Part shown: positions 45,537 to 54,488 of the stretch, piece by piece | How positions within the stretch are numbered: the first letter of the stretch is position 1 | How the letters are laid out: each line of letters begins with the position of its first letter | Source: Gammaproteobacteria bacterium | GTDB taxonomy: Bacteria; Pseudomonadota; Gammaproteobacteria; Pseudomonadales; Azotimanducaceae | NCBI GenBank assembly: GCA_028824555.1 | Contig: JAPPDJ010000172.1 | Location: 1-64,000, forward strand | DNA: 64,000 nucleotides | Reading direction: 5' to 3' | Notes under the pieces: model-generated | The model's input: only the letters and a program-made list of their open reading frames with translations | Told to the model about the DNA's origin: nothing | The model's database searches: none | Program-made: the position numbers and the translations under genes

Positions 45537-45872
45537 TTCCCGCCCCCTCGACGCAAGCTCGTCAGCCTACAACGGAATCACGCCCAATGGGTGCCGCGAT
45601 CTGGCTACCACGCTGTCGGATTTCCGGCCACGGGCGGGGCTCCGTAGGGGCGACCCTTGTGGTCGCCCTTGTCGATGGAGCCGAGGCCCTTGGCTGTCCA
45701 AACACGGGCGGGACAACCTCGCCCGTACGAGAACGCTCGCATCCACTCACAGTTTCGGTAGAAGCTAGCGCCGTTCTACGGTGCAACGTCCTAATGCCGC
45801 CAAACGTGGCATCTCTGGGGCCAGCCTCATCCACAGGGCCGATCCGAGCGAAGGCTGCGGGTTGGGGCTCGG
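45537..45872. other. 336-bp gene-free spacer between POT symporter and Uma2 gene 2
   Basis: Holds family B copy 2 (45644-45727) and a family C right-half fragment near 45750-45795 (GAAGCTAGCGCCGTTCTACG). ORFs such as those containing RGDPCGRPCR are translations of the repeat. Nothing else was recognised. Confidence 0.6.
45644..45727. repeat. Family B element, copy 2
   Basis: Left end GTAGGGGCGACCCTTGTGGT, then CGCCC, identical to copy 1 for over 20 bp. The right end is different (ACGGGCGGGACAACCTCGCC, hairpin), so the copy is degenerate or composite. It lies about 145 bp from the stop of the second Uma2 gene. Confidence 0.7.
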
Positions 45873-46436
45873 TCAGTCGAATGCGGCTTCCACGGCTAGG
45901 CGGAGCGAGGGGATGGCTGCGGAGTGGATGACTTCGCCGCGGTTGAAGGTGGTTTCGCGCTGGTAGGTGATTCCGGCCGGTTCGCTGAAGGCGTGGATGC
46001 GTTCCCGGCCGACGTCGACGATCCAAGCTTCGGGGATGCCGGAGCGGGCGTAGCGGGGGATCTTCCCCCGCCGGTCTTGGCGCAGGCTGCTGTCGGACAC
46101 TTCGATCACGAGCAGGACATCTGGCGGAAGGGGGTGGCGCAGCTTGAACGCAGGTGTTCTTCGCGCGACGACGAGGTCTGGCTGGGGCTCGTTGTACTTG
46201 TCGAGATCGATGGGATTTTGCGCCCGCACATGGTGGTTCGGCAATTGGGTGAAGAGTGCGTGGCTGAGCTGGTCGACGATCCATGCGTGGGACACGCCGA
46301 TGGGCGACATCTCGCGCACTTCGCCGTCCACGAGTTCGAGGCGGGCGTCGTCTGGGAATGCACCCTCGCGGCCAAGGCGCTGGTACTCGGAGACGGTGAG
46401 TCGGCGGCCGATCTTGTACATCGTTGGCTCGGACAT
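45873..46436 (-). CDS. Uma2-family (DUF820) PD-(D/E)xK nuclease-like protein 2
   Basis: 187 residues, complete Uma2 domain: LTVSEYQRLGREGAF at the start, RLELVDGEVREMSP, EPQPDLVVAR (Asp), LLVIEVSDSSL (Glu) and RGKIPRYARSGIPEAWIVD. More typical in length than the first Uma2 gene. Both Uma2 genes of the window are next to family B repeats. Confidence 0.9.
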   Translation of the reverse strand: MSEPTMYKIGRRLTVSEYQRLGREGAFPDDARLELVDGEVREMSPIGVSHAWIVDQLSHALFTQLPNHHVRAQNPIDLDKYNEPQPDLVVARRTPAFKLRHPLPPDVLLVIEVSDSSLRQDRRGKIPRYARSGIPEAWIVDVGRERIHAFSEPAGITYQRETTFNRGEVIHSAAIPSLRLAVEAAFD

Positions 46437-46558
46437 GGCTGGCTCTGGCTGTTGGTTTGAGTGAGCAGTTTACCGAGCCACTTTTGGGGCGCACAAGCTG
46501 TTGCGGAGCTCTCTAGTCAGGTTTTGCCCTCGCGGAAACGACTACGTTGCGTGCAGGC

Positions 46559-47935
46559 CTACAGAACCGCTTCCTCCCACTCGCCGAGCATGGCGAGCAC
46601 GCGGCGCATCATGTCCTCTACCTCGCTCGTGGTGATGGACAGCGGCGGGGAGATCCAGATCGGCAGGCCGCGGGCCATTCCGGGTTGGCGGGCCGCGCCG
46701 CCGAGGGAGCTGTACATGGCGAGGCCGTGCTTGAGGGCGATGGACTGGAAGAGCTTCTGGGCGTCGACGCTGCGGTCGAAGAAGGTCATGGTTTCCTTGT
46801 CGGCGACGAGTTCGAGCACCATCATGAGGCCCCAGCCGCGCACGTCTGCCACGGTGGGATGGGCAAGGAGTTCGTCCTTGTAGGAGAAGACGCGCTCGCT
46901 CTGGCGATTGCAGTTGTCGATCAGGTTCTCGTCACGGATCACACCGATGAGCTCGCATCCTGCGGCGCAGCCGAGGGGGTGGCCGCCGAAGGTGTAGCCG
47001 TGGACGAACGGGGTGCCTTCCTCGAACGGCGCGTTGATGCGGCTCGACACCGAAACCGCGCCGAACGGCACGTAGCAGCTTGAGATGCCCTTCGCCATCG
47101 CCATGATGTCGGCGTCGATGCTGAAGTGCTCCATGCCGAACCACTTGCCGGTGCGGCCGAATCCGGTGACGACTTCGTCGGCGATGAGCAGGACGTCGTA
47201 GTGGTCGCAGATTTCGCGGATCCGGCGCCAGTAGCTGTCGGGCGGGACGCAGGCGTAGTCCGCGCCGCAGCCGTGGGGCGTGGCGAGGAAAGCCGCGACC
47301 GACTTTGCGCCGGCATAGTGGATGGCGAATTCGAGCGCCTGGGCGCATTCGATGCCCCATTCCTCGCGGCTCATGCCCTCGGGCCGGTCGAAGTCGGAGT
47401 ACTGCCGGATGTGCGGCCACTTCGGCAGCATGGGTTCGAACACGGCCTGCGTGCTCGGGTTGTGCGATACGCCGAGCGTGGCGAGGGTCATGCCGTGGTA
47501 GGAGTCGCGGTGGCTGATGATCTTGTACTTGCCGGGATTGCCAAGCGCCATCTGCGCCTGTCGGGCGAGCTTGATGGCGGTCTCGACGGCTTCCGAGCCG
47601 CCTGAGACGAGGTAGGCATGGTCGAGGTCTGCCGGGGTGACCTCGGCGAGGAGGCTGCAGAACTCGGCCCGCATCGGATCGGCGATGGAGGGGTGGGTGT
47701 AGGTGTAGCGTTCGAGCTGCTTGGCGATGGCCCGCTTCATGCGCGGGTGGTTGTGCGGCAGGTTGACGGCCATCGGTCCGCCGGAGACGTCGAAATAGCG
47801 GTTGCCTTCGCTGTCGAAGATATAGACACCCTCGGCGCGCTCAATGGCGACATCCATGGGGTGATAGGCGAAGACGTGCTCCCAGTCGCCGTCGGGCCGA
47901 AGTGTGTCGGGGAGGTTGTGAAGGGGTTCGGCCAT
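46559..47935 (-). CDS. Class III (omega) aminotransferase
   Basis: 458 residues. PLP site: IADEVVTGFGRTG (Asp binding the pyridine N) and MAMAKGISSCYVPFGAV (Schiff-base Lys); SGGSEAVETAIKLAR binds phosphate. Resembles omega-amino acid/pyruvate or beta-alanine/GABA-type transaminases; the donor is unknown. ATG 47935. It lies downstream of the sigma-54 activator on the same strand, across the repeat region. Confidence 0.92.
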   Translation of the reverse strand: MAEPLHNLPDTLRPDGDWEHVFAYHPMDVAIERAEGVYIFDSEGNRYFDVSGGPMAVNLPHNHPRMKRAIAKQLERYTYTHPSIADPMRAEFCSLLAEVTPADLDHAYLVSGGSEAVETAIKLARQAQMALGNPGKYKIISHRDSYHGMTLATLGVSHNPSTQAVFEPMLPKWPHIRQYSDFDRPEGMSREEWGIECAQALEFAIHYAGAKSVAAFLATPHGCGADYACVPPDSYWRRIREICDHYDVLLIADEVVTGFGRTGKWFGMEHFSIDADIMAMAKGISSCYVPFGAVSVSSRINAPFEEGTPFVHGYTFGGHPLGCAAGCELIGVIRDENLIDNCNRQSERVFSYKDELLAHPTVADVRGWGLMMVLELVADKETMTFFDRSVDAQKLFQSIALKHGLAMYSSLGGAARQPGMARGLPIWISPPLSITTSEVEDMMRRVLAMLGEWEEAVL

Positions 47936-47987
47936 TGGGCGGTCCTACGAAAGGGAGCGGCCATCGTAGCACCGGCGATTCGGTGAG

Positions 47988-48035
47988 AAGCGGGCCAGCA
48001 GTTCGCGCGATCGAACTGCCGATGTGGCGCTAGCT
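47988..48035. repeat. Dispersed repeat, family C, copy 5 (inverted)
   Basis: Read on the minus strand: GGCAGTTCGATCGCGCGAAC then TGCTGGCC, matching copy 1 in reverse orientation. It abuts family A copy 3, the same pairing of families as at 3.7-3.9 kb. Confidence 0.6.
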
Positions 48036-48039
48036 TAGC

Positions 48040-48188
48040 TAGGAGCCTGTCGGACTTGGCAATGGGCGGCTCTCGGAGGGAAGGCATTCTGCCTTCCCTG
48101 CGCCGTCAGGCGCGCTGTCCGCGTGTGCCGAAAAACGCCTATCGGCGATAGGGAAGGCAGAATGCCTTCCCTCCGAAGAGCGGCTTGT
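48040..48188. repeat. Dispersed palindromic repeat, family A, copy 3
   Basis: Left flank CCTGTCGGACTTGGCAATGG, inverted ends CTCGGAGGGAAGGCATTCTG and GGCAGAATGCCTTCCCTCCG, and an inner hairpin CGCCTATCGGCGATAGG. Nearly a full-length match to copy 1. Confidence 0.88.
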
Positions 48189-48195
48189 TCACGTG

Positions 48196-49515
48196 CTAGC
48201 GCGAGCTGCTGGGCGTTGTGCTCGCGTTCGCTCGCAGGGTTGCCAGTTTGCGGTAAAGGGCGCGTTCGCTGATGCCGAGTTTCGCGGCCAGTTCGTGACG
48301 GGTGCCGGTGTGGGTGGCGAGGGCCTTGCGGAGGAAGGCGTGTTCGGCTTCTGCCAGCGTGGCGGGGGTTGTGGCTTGTGGCATTGGCGGCTGGGCGCGG
48401 CAGCGGTCCGGGAGGTGGCGTTCGTCGACCTGGGGGCCGTCGGCCAGCAAGATGGCGCGTTCGACGATGTTGCGCAGTTCCCGGATATTGCCGGGAAAGG
48501 GGTATTGGGCAAGGGCGTCCAGCGCGGCGGGGGTGAAGGTGGCGTCGGGGCTGCCCGTGCGTTGGCACAGCGCGTGGATGAGCAAGGGGATGTCGCTGGC
48601 GCGCTCGCGTAGCGGCGGTAAGGTGATCTCGAAAACGCACAGGCGGTAGTAGAGATCTTCGCGGAAGTCGCCCGACTCGACGAGCGCGGCGAGGTCCTTG
48701 TTGGTGGCGCAGATGAGGCGGAAGTCGGCTTCGTGCCAATCGGTGGTGCCCAAGGGGCGGTAGCGCCGGGTCTCGAGCAGGCGCAGGAGTTTTACCTGGC
48801 TCGCGAGCGGCACGTCGCCGATTTCGTCGAGGAACAAAGTGCCGCCTTCGGCCGCAGCGACGAGGCCATCGCGGGCGGTGGTGGCGCCCGTGAACGCGCC
48901 CTTCGTGTGGCCGAAGAGCTCCGCTTCAAGCAGCGCTTCCGGTAGCCCCGTGCACTCCACCGGGACGAAGGGCTTGTCGCGGCGGGCACTTTGCTCATGC
49001 ACGCTCTGTGCAACGGCGTCCTTGCCGGTGCCGGTTTCGCCGTAGAGCATCAGGTGCACGTCGCTCGTGGCGGCGCGTTCGGCGAGGTTCAGCATCGTCT
49101 GGAAAGCCGGTGCCCTGCCGACCAGGCGGTCGTGGGTTGGCTCCGTGGCGGCTATGTCCGATGGATGCATCTGCTCGATGAAGAACATCGGCTCGCCGTC
49201 TGGTCCTGGCACGGGCCACATCTCGACGTGGACGTACTCCTCGCCGCGGGGAGTGTGGTGAATGTGCAGCGCCACCGAGCGCTGACGCGTGTCCACACAG
49301 GCACGCAAGGGACAGCTCTCGCCCACCAAGTCGCAGGGAACGTCGTTGCCGTGCGACACCTCGTGGCAGAGCGCCTTGTGCCCCGGACGGTCGGTCAGGC
49401 CATACACCTCGCGGTATTGATCGTTGGCGACGAGGATGCGGTAGTTCCGGTCGAGCAGGATCGCGGGGCGCGGCAGGCTGCCCAAAACCGCGGCGATGTC
49501 GGGGAGGTCAGGCAT
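48196..49515 (-). CDS. Sigma-54-dependent transcriptional activator with Cys-rich PAS domain
   Basis: 439 residues. Residues ~1-120 are a PAS domain containing [20 protein letters not shown] followed by CPLRAC: four Cys and two His in about 25 residues. The AAA+ core has Walker A GETGTGKD, the sigma-54 contact loop GAFTGA and LFLDEIGDV. The C-terminus is a Fis-type helix-turn-helix ([17 protein letters not shown]); the last ~10 residues come from a family C-like repeat. No receiver domain, so it senses a signal directly, perhaps redox or metal. Divergent from coxI, which has a sigma-54 promoter. Confidence 0.93.
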   Translation of the reverse strand: MPDLPDIAAVLGSLPRPAILLDRNYRILVANDQYREVYGLTDRPGHKALCHEVSHGNDVPCDLVGESCPLRACVDTRQRSVALHIHHTPRGEEYVHVEMWPVPGPDGEPMFFIEQMHPSDIAATEPTHDRLVGRAPAFQTMLNLAERAATSDVHLMLYGETGTGKDAVAQSVHEQSARRDKPFVPVECTGLPEALLEAELFGHTKGAFTGATTARDGLVAAAEGGTLFLDEIGDVPLASQVKLLRLLETRRYRPLGTTDWHEADFRLICATNKDLAALVESGDFREDLYYRLCVFEITLPPLRERASDIPLLIHALCQRTGSPDATFTPAALDALAQYPFPGNIRELRNIVERAILLADGPQVDERHLPDRCRAQPPMPQATTPATLAEAEHAFLRKALATHTGTRHELAAKLGISERALYRKLATLRANASTTPSSSR

Positions 49516-49629
49516 GGCTGACGATTGTGGCACACCCGCGCAAGGATCGCATGACGAAAGCGGCAGTCTCGGCCTGGCGCGCGGATCGGTTGGATGTCGT
49601 AACACATTGATATAGCTGTAAACACAGTG

Positions 49630-49646
49630 TTGGCACGGCTCCTGCT
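49630..49646 (+). promoter_or_regulatory. Sigma-54 (-24/-12) promoter of coxI
   Basis: TTGGCACGGCTCCTGCT matches the consensus TGGCACG-N4-TTGCA/T with one mismatch; the invariant GG (49632-49633) and GC (49644-49645) are exactly 10 bases apart. Transcription would start near 49657, ahead of a good ribosome binding site and GTG 49690. It is the only such site I noticed, beside a sigma-54 activator gene. Confidence 0.8.
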
Positions 49647-49689
49647 ACTCGTCCTGTCGGCGGATTGCGTAACGGCAAAAGGAGAGGAC

Positions 49690-51405
49690 GTGGCAGAGCT
49701 ACAGGAAGCTCCCTATCGGGACGGTTTGCACATTCGTGCCGCCTCGGGCTGGCTCGAGCGCTACTGGTTCAGCCAAGACCACAAGGTCATCGCCATCCAG
49801 TACGGCATCACGGCCATTGCCGTGGGCGTGCTTGCGGTGGTCCTTTCGACGCTCATGCGGCTGCAGCTTGGCTTTCCGGGCGTCTTTGCGTTCATCACGC
49901 CGGCGAGCTACTACCAGTTCGTCACCATGCACGGGATGGTGATGATCGTCTATCTGCTCACGGCCATCCTGCTCGGCACGTTCGGCAACTACCTGGTGCC
50001 ACTGATGGTGGGGGCCAGGGACATGGTGTTCCCGTTCCTGAACATGCTGAGCTATCACACCTATCTGCTGTCGGTGCTGTTGCTGCTCGGGAGCTACTTC
50101 GTGCCGGGTGGGCCCACGGGGGCAGGATGGACGCTGTATCCGCCGCAGGCCATTTCCGAAGGCACACCGGGTGCTGGGGCTGGCGTGTTGATGATGCTGG
50201 CGTCGCTGGCGGTGTTCGTGGTGGCGTTCACGATGGGTGGGCTGAACTACGTCACCACCATCCTGCAGGCGCGCACGCGCGGCATGACGCTGATGCGGAT
50301 GCCGCTCACGGTCTGGGGCATTCTGTTGGCGACCGTTCTGGGCCTCTTCGCCTTCCCGGCGCTGTTCGTGGCCGGGGTGATGATGGCGCTCGATGCCGTC
50401 CTTGGCACCAGCTTCTTCATGCCAGCCACGGCGACGCGAGAGGGCGGCGGCACGCCCCTGCTGTTCCAGCACCTGTTCTGGTTCTTCGGCCATCCGGAGG
50501 TGTACATCGTCGCGCTGCCCACCTTCGGCATCATCTCGGATGTGCTCGCGGCGCATGCGCGACGGGCGATCTTTGGCTATCGCATGATGGTCTGGGCGAC
50601 GCTGACGATAGCCGTCCTGAGCTTCCTCGTCTGGGCGCACCACATGTACGTGAGCGGAATGCACCCATACTTCGGGTTCTTCTTCGCCGCCTCGACCCTC
50701 ATCATCGCCGTGCCCACGGCCATCAAGGTCTACAACTGGGTGCTGACGCTATGGCGGGGCAACATCCACCTCACGTTGCCGATGCTGTTCAGCATCGGCT
50801 TCCTGCTGACGTTCGTGGTGGGCGGGCTTTCGGGGCTCTTTCTCGGCAACGTGATCGTCGATGTGCCGCTGTCGGACACCTACTTCGTGGTGGCGCACTT
50901 TCACATGGTGATGGGCGTGGCGCCGGTGCTGGCGATCATGGCTGGCATCTACCACTGGTTTCCGCTGGCGACCGGGCGGTTTCTGCATCGCGGCATGGGG
51001 CAGGCGCATTTCTGGATCACCTTCGTCGGCTCCTATGCGATTTTCTTTCCGATGCATTACCTCGGGTTTCTGGGGCTGCCTCGGCGCTACTACTCGTTTG
51101 AGGGATACGAGTTCGTCTCGTCAAGTGTCTTCACCCTCAACCAGTGGATCAGTGTGCTGGCGATCCTGGTGGCGGCGGCGCAGCTAATCTTCCTGTGGAA
51201 TCTGGCGTGGGGCTGGCGGTGTGGCGTGCGCGCGCAGCCGAACCCGTGGCGAGCCACGACGCTGGAGTGGCAGACCGCCGACATGCCGCCCCGTCACGGC
51301 AACTGGGGGGAGCGATTGCCGGTCGTGCACCGTTGGGCCTTCGACTATGCCCTGCCGGGCGAAACGGAGGACTTCGTGCCGCAGTCTCAGCCGCTACGCC
51401 GGTAG
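49690..51405 (+). CDS. Cytochrome c oxidase subunit I (heme-copper oxidase, A family), orphan
   Basis: 571 residues, 12 membrane helices. Heme and copper ligands: TMHGMVMIVY (low-spin heme His), WFFGHPEVY (CuB His, cross-linked Tyr and D-channel Glu), WAHHMY (CuB His pair), VVAHFHMVM (heme a3 and low-spin His). K-channel Thr/Lys are in TLIIAVPTAIKVYNW and the D-channel Asp in GARDMVFP. GTG 49690 with GGAGAGGAC upstream is preferred; the track start 49627 would lie upstream of the predicted transcription start. No subunit II, III or assembly gene is adjacent. Its end overlaps the convergent dehydrogenase gene by 12 bp. Confidence 0.93.
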   Translation: MAELQEAPYRDGLHIRAASGWLERYWFSQDHKVIAIQYGITAIAVGVLAVVLSTLMRLQLGFPGVFAFITPASYYQFVTMHGMVMIVYLLTAILLGTFGNYLVPLMVGARDMVFPFLNMLSYHTYLLSVLLLLGSYFVPGGPTGAGWTLYPPQAISEGTPGAGAGVLMMLASLAVFVVAFTMGGLNYVTTILQARTRGMTLMRMPLTVWGILLATVLGLFAFPALFVAGVMMALDAVLGTSFFMPATATREGGGTPLLFQHLFWFFGHPEVYIVALPTFGIISDVLAAHARRAIFGYRMMVWATLTIAVLSFLVWAHHMYVSGMHPYFGFFFAASTLIIAVPTAIKVYNWVLTLWRGNIHLTLPMLFSIGFLLTFVVGGLSGLFLGNVIVDVPLSDTYFVVAHFHMVMGVAPVLAIMAGIYHWFPLATGRFLHRGMGQAHFWITFVGSYAIFFPMHYLGFLGLPRRYYSFEGYEFVSSSVFTLNQWISVLAILVAAAQLIFLWNLAWGWRCGVRAQPNPWRATTLEWQTADMPPRHGNWGERLPVVHRWAFDYALPGETEDFVPQSQPLRR

Positions 51406-52473
51406 AGGCGAGGCGATCTGCAGTTCCTCCATCACGCCGTTGAACCACTCGATGACTTCCGGGTGGTAGGGGATGCCGTTGGCGCGGCGGTCCTGTTCTG
51501 CCTCGTGCTCCGGGATGCCGGGATAGACGACGCGCGACTCGCCGGGAGCCGGCTTGCAATCGAGAATGGAGCGGAGGTACGCGTCCATGTCCGTCTTGAA
51601 TGTGTCCACATCCGTGAACGTCGCCACATCGTAGGCCATGAAATAGTGCGCCGTGCCTTGACGCCGGTGCGGACCGCCGCCGGTGCCGGTGAGGACGCTG
51701 CAGAGGATTTCCACGAGCATCGAAAGGCCGAAGCCCTTGTGGGAGCCGATTTCCCGGGTGCCGCCGAGCGGCAGCATGAGGAACTTCTCGGGCACGGACG
51801 ACTCCTCCATGATGGGTGCGCCGTCGGCACCGGCGATCCAGCCCGGCAGCACCTCGCCCCCGACACGGCGCAGGAGCTGGATCTTGTTGCCGGCCACGGA
51901 GCTCATGGAGGCGTCGAAGATGAACGGTGGCTCGCTCTTGGATGGCGCCGCAATGCCAATGGGATTCAGCCCCAAGAGCGGTTCGGCGCCTTGGGTGGGT
52001 GCCACTTGCAGGCCGCCGGCTGTCATCGAAATGCCCACCATGTCGTGTTCTAGCGCAAGGTGCGCGAAGTAGGCGGAGGGACCGTAGTGGCGGCCATTGA
52101 AGGCGGTGACGACGCCGACGCCATTGGCCTTGGCGCGCTCGCAGGCAAGTTCCATCATCGCCTTGCCTTGGGCGAGGCCGAGCCCTTGGTCGCAGTCGAT
52201 CGAGACTGCGGCTGCGGCGTCGCGGGCACGCTTCATGGTGGGCGTGGGGTTGATCTGGCCGCCTTTCAGGCCGGCGACATAGGGGCGCATCATGTTCGAG
52301 ACGCCATGGGAGTCGATGCCCCGGATGTCGGCGTAGATCAGCACGTCGGCGGCGGCTTCCGCGTCGGGCCCGGGCATTCCGAGGGTGGTGAAGATGGACT
52401 CCACGGCGGCACGCATGTCCTCTTGGGGCACGCGAACGGCGATGTCTTCCGGAACTTGGAAACGCTCTAGCAT
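51394..52473 (-). CDS. Malate/L-lactate dehydrogenase family (Ldh2/YlbC type) oxidoreductase
   Basis: 359 residues, NAD(P)-dependent family distinct from classical MDH. The active-site His is in RGIDSHGVSNM; FNGRHYGPSAYFA and SHKGFGLSMLVEIL are typical blocks. Members act on malate, lactate, ureidoglycolate or sulfolactate, so substrate is open. ATG 52473 chosen; the track extension to 52839 runs into the divergent gene. Confidence 0.9.
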   Translation of the reverse strand: MLERFQVPEDIAVRVPQEDMRAAVESIFTTLGMPGPDAEAAADVLIYADIRGIDSHGVSNMMRPYVAGLKGGQINPTPTMKRARDAAAAVSIDCDQGLGLAQGKAMMELACERAKANGVGVVTAFNGRHYGPSAYFAHLALEHDMVGISMTAGGLQVAPTQGAEPLLGLNPIGIAAPSKSEPPFIFDASMSSVAGNKIQLLRRVGGEVLPGWIAGADGAPIMEESSVPEKFLMLPLGGTREIGSHKGFGLSMLVEILCSVLTGTGGGPHRRQGTAHYFMAYDVATFTDVDTFKTDMDAYLRSILDCKPAPGESRVVYPGIPEHEAEQDRRANGIPYHPEVIEWFNGVMEELQIASPLPA

Positions 52474-52655
52474 GGAGGGCTCTCGCAAACGCAAACGGCA
52501 AGCATAGCCAATGGGCGTGCATGTGCGAGCGTTCCCCAACCCCAAAACACCAACCAAACAAGGAGGGCGATGACGCCTTGTCGGTGGGGAACTCCTCGCA
52601 CGGCTGTGGATTAGGCGTACCCTTGCAGGCGAGAAAAACGCAACTGGAGTCCCGC

Positions 52656-53618
52656 ATGACGACGTTTTTGATGATGCCGCCGCTCGATGACGACATTCGC
52701 TCCTGGGCCGAGCGCCTGCGCGAGGACTTGCCGGAGATGGATGTGCGGCTGGCAGAGGACGACGCCGCGGTGCGGGCGGCGCTCCCCGATGCCGATGCGT
52801 CCTACGGCTGGGTGTCGCCGGAGAACCTCCCGCTCGCAAGGCGCCTGCGCTGGTTGCAGAACCCCTTTGCCGGACCGTTCCCCGGCTACTACCACGAAGC
52901 GCTCATCGAACACCCGGTTGTCATCACCAATCCGCGCGGCATCTACTCCGACCACATCGCGCACCACATCCTCATGTTCATGCTGGCGCTGTCGCGCGGA
53001 TTGCCCTACTGGATGGAGGCGCAGCGACGGGGTCGGTGGGAACGCAATGCGCGGAGGCGTGGCTACACCAACATCGCGGGATCAACGGTGCTCATCAACG
53101 GCGTCGGCGGCATCGGTGCCGAGACGGCGCGGCTTTGTGCGGCGCTCGGGGCGAAGGTCATCGGCGTCGATCCCCGGCCCGAGCGCGACTGCCCGGCGAC
53201 CATCGTCCCTCCCGATCAGCTCGACGAGCACCTGCCCGAAGCCGACTTCGTGGTCACGACGGTGCCGCACACGCCGGAAACCGAGTTCATGTGGAACCTC
53301 AGCCGCTTCTCGCGGATGAAGCGCTCTGCGTACTTCATCAACATCGGCCGGGGCATGACCGCCAACTTGGAGGAACTTTGCCAAGCGCTGGCGGGAGGCG
53401 TCATCGCCGGCGCTGGGCTGGACGTGTTTGAGATCGAGCCGCTGCCGGACGACCACCCCCTTTGGCATCTGGAGAACGTGATCATCACGCCCCATGTGGC
53501 GGTGGCCGATGCCGAGGACATCCCGGAGCGGCGCTACCAGCTCCTGCTCGACAACGCCCGGCGCTTCCTCGCTGGCGAGGAGCTCAAGAATGTCGTGGAC
53601 AAGGCACGGTGGTATTGA
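52656..53618 (+). CDS. D-2-hydroxyacid dehydrogenase family protein
   Basis: 320 residues. NAD loop INGVGGIGAETARL, substrate Arg region INIGRGMTANLEEL, GLDVFEIEPLPDDHPLW with Glu, and catalytic His in ITPHVAVAD. Reduces or oxidises 2-oxo/2-hydroxy acids. ATG 52656. Divergent from the Ldh2-type gene over 182 bp and followed, 64 bp later, by a CmcJ-type gene. Confidence 0.92.
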   Translation: MTTFLMMPPLDDDIRSWAERLREDLPEMDVRLAEDDAAVRAALPDADASYGWVSPENLPLARRLRWLQNPFAGPFPGYYHEALIEHPVVITNPRGIYSDHIAHHILMFMLALSRGLPYWMEAQRRGRWERNARRRGYTNIAGSTVLINGVGGIGAETARLCAALGAKVIGVDPRPERDCPATIVPPDQLDEHLPEADFVVTTVPHTPETEFMWNLSRFSRMKRSAYFINIGRGMTANLEELCQALAGGVIAGAGLDVFEIEPLPDDHPLWHLENVIITPHVAVADAEDIPERRYQLLLDNARRFLAGEELKNVVDKARWY

Positions 53619-53682
53619 CGGAAGCGGTCGTTGCGCCGAAGGCGTATGATCGGATGCAGGCGAGGCAGATTCGGAGAGCAAG

Positions 53683-54480
53683 ATGGCGATCGGTGTTGAA
53701 ACACAGGTGCGCTACCTGAACGAAGAGTGGCGCGAGCGCGACGAAACGCCACGCATTGGCACTCGGGAGACCCGGCGAGCCAACACCAGCAAGCACGACG
53801 TGGTGGTGTTCGATGCTCGCAATCGCCTGGAAGACCTCAGCCTGGACGTGAACGGCTTCAGGCTCGTTGCCCACGTCACCGGGCTTGACGACTTCACGAG
53901 CGATGCCGACATCCGCGCGAAGTACTACCCCGAGATCGAGGCCCTTGCCAAGGAGATCACGGGCGCCGAGGAGGTGTTCATCACGCAGCACGTCGTGCGC
54001 ACCGAGGACACGTCGGACTTCAACAAGGCGTACGCCCGCTTCGTCCATTGCGACTACAGCCTTGAGGACCCGCTCGCGACGGCGCACAAGCTCCTCGAGG
54101 GGCGCCGGCTGGACCCGGCGGATTACGAGGGCGCGGGCTTCGCCTGGTACAACAGTTGGCAGCCCATTCACAATCCGGCTAGCCGCAACCCCCTGGCCGT
54201 GATCGACGCCGCCACGCTCGCCAAGGAGGATGTGGTCGATTACTTCTACACCGGCTACGGCAAGGACGGCAAATCGTCGATGCCCGTGCGCAATCCCGAC
54301 CACGAGTTCTATTACTTTTCCGACATGGCCACGGACGAACTGCTCTTCATCAAGCAACTCGACAGCCGCCCCGGCTACGCCTCGCTGTGCCCGCACACGT
54401 CGTTCGACGATCCGAACTCGGATCCCGAAGCGCCTCCGCGCAGGAGCATTGAGGTGCGAATGATGGCGGTGTTTCGCTAG
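53683..54480 (+). CDS. CmcJ/NvfI-family oxygenase-like protein
   Basis: 265 residues. Family marks include ARFVHCDYS, FAWYNSWQPIHNPASRNPLA, FYYFSDMATDELLFIKQLDS, CPHTSFDDPNS and RRSIEVRMMAVF. Relatives include CmcJ of cephamycin synthesis and fungal methyltransferase-associated oxygenases; they are thought to be Fe/2-oxoglutarate-like enzymes, with HCD and PHTSF His residues as candidate ligands. GGAGAG sits before ATG 53683. Probably cotranscribed with the hydroxyacid dehydrogenase. Confidence 0.82.
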   Translation: MAIGVETQVRYLNEEWRERDETPRIGTRETRRANTSKHDVVVFDARNRLEDLSLDVNGFRLVAHVTGLDDFTSDADIRAKYYPEIEALAKEITGAEEVFITQHVVRTEDTSDFNKAYARFVHCDYSLEDPLATAHKLLEGRRLDPADYEGAGFAWYNSWQPIHNPASRNPLAVIDAATLAKEDVVDYFYTGYGKDGKSSMPVRNPDHEFYYFSDMATDELLFIKQLDSRPGYASLCPHTSFDDPNSDPEAPPRRSIEVRMMAVFR

Positions 54481-54488
54481 GGGCCCTC

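Noticed and set aside
45562-46494. 310-residue minus-strand ORF overlapping the Uma2 gene
   Set aside because: Out of frame with the true Uma2 domain and runs through a repeat; no motif.
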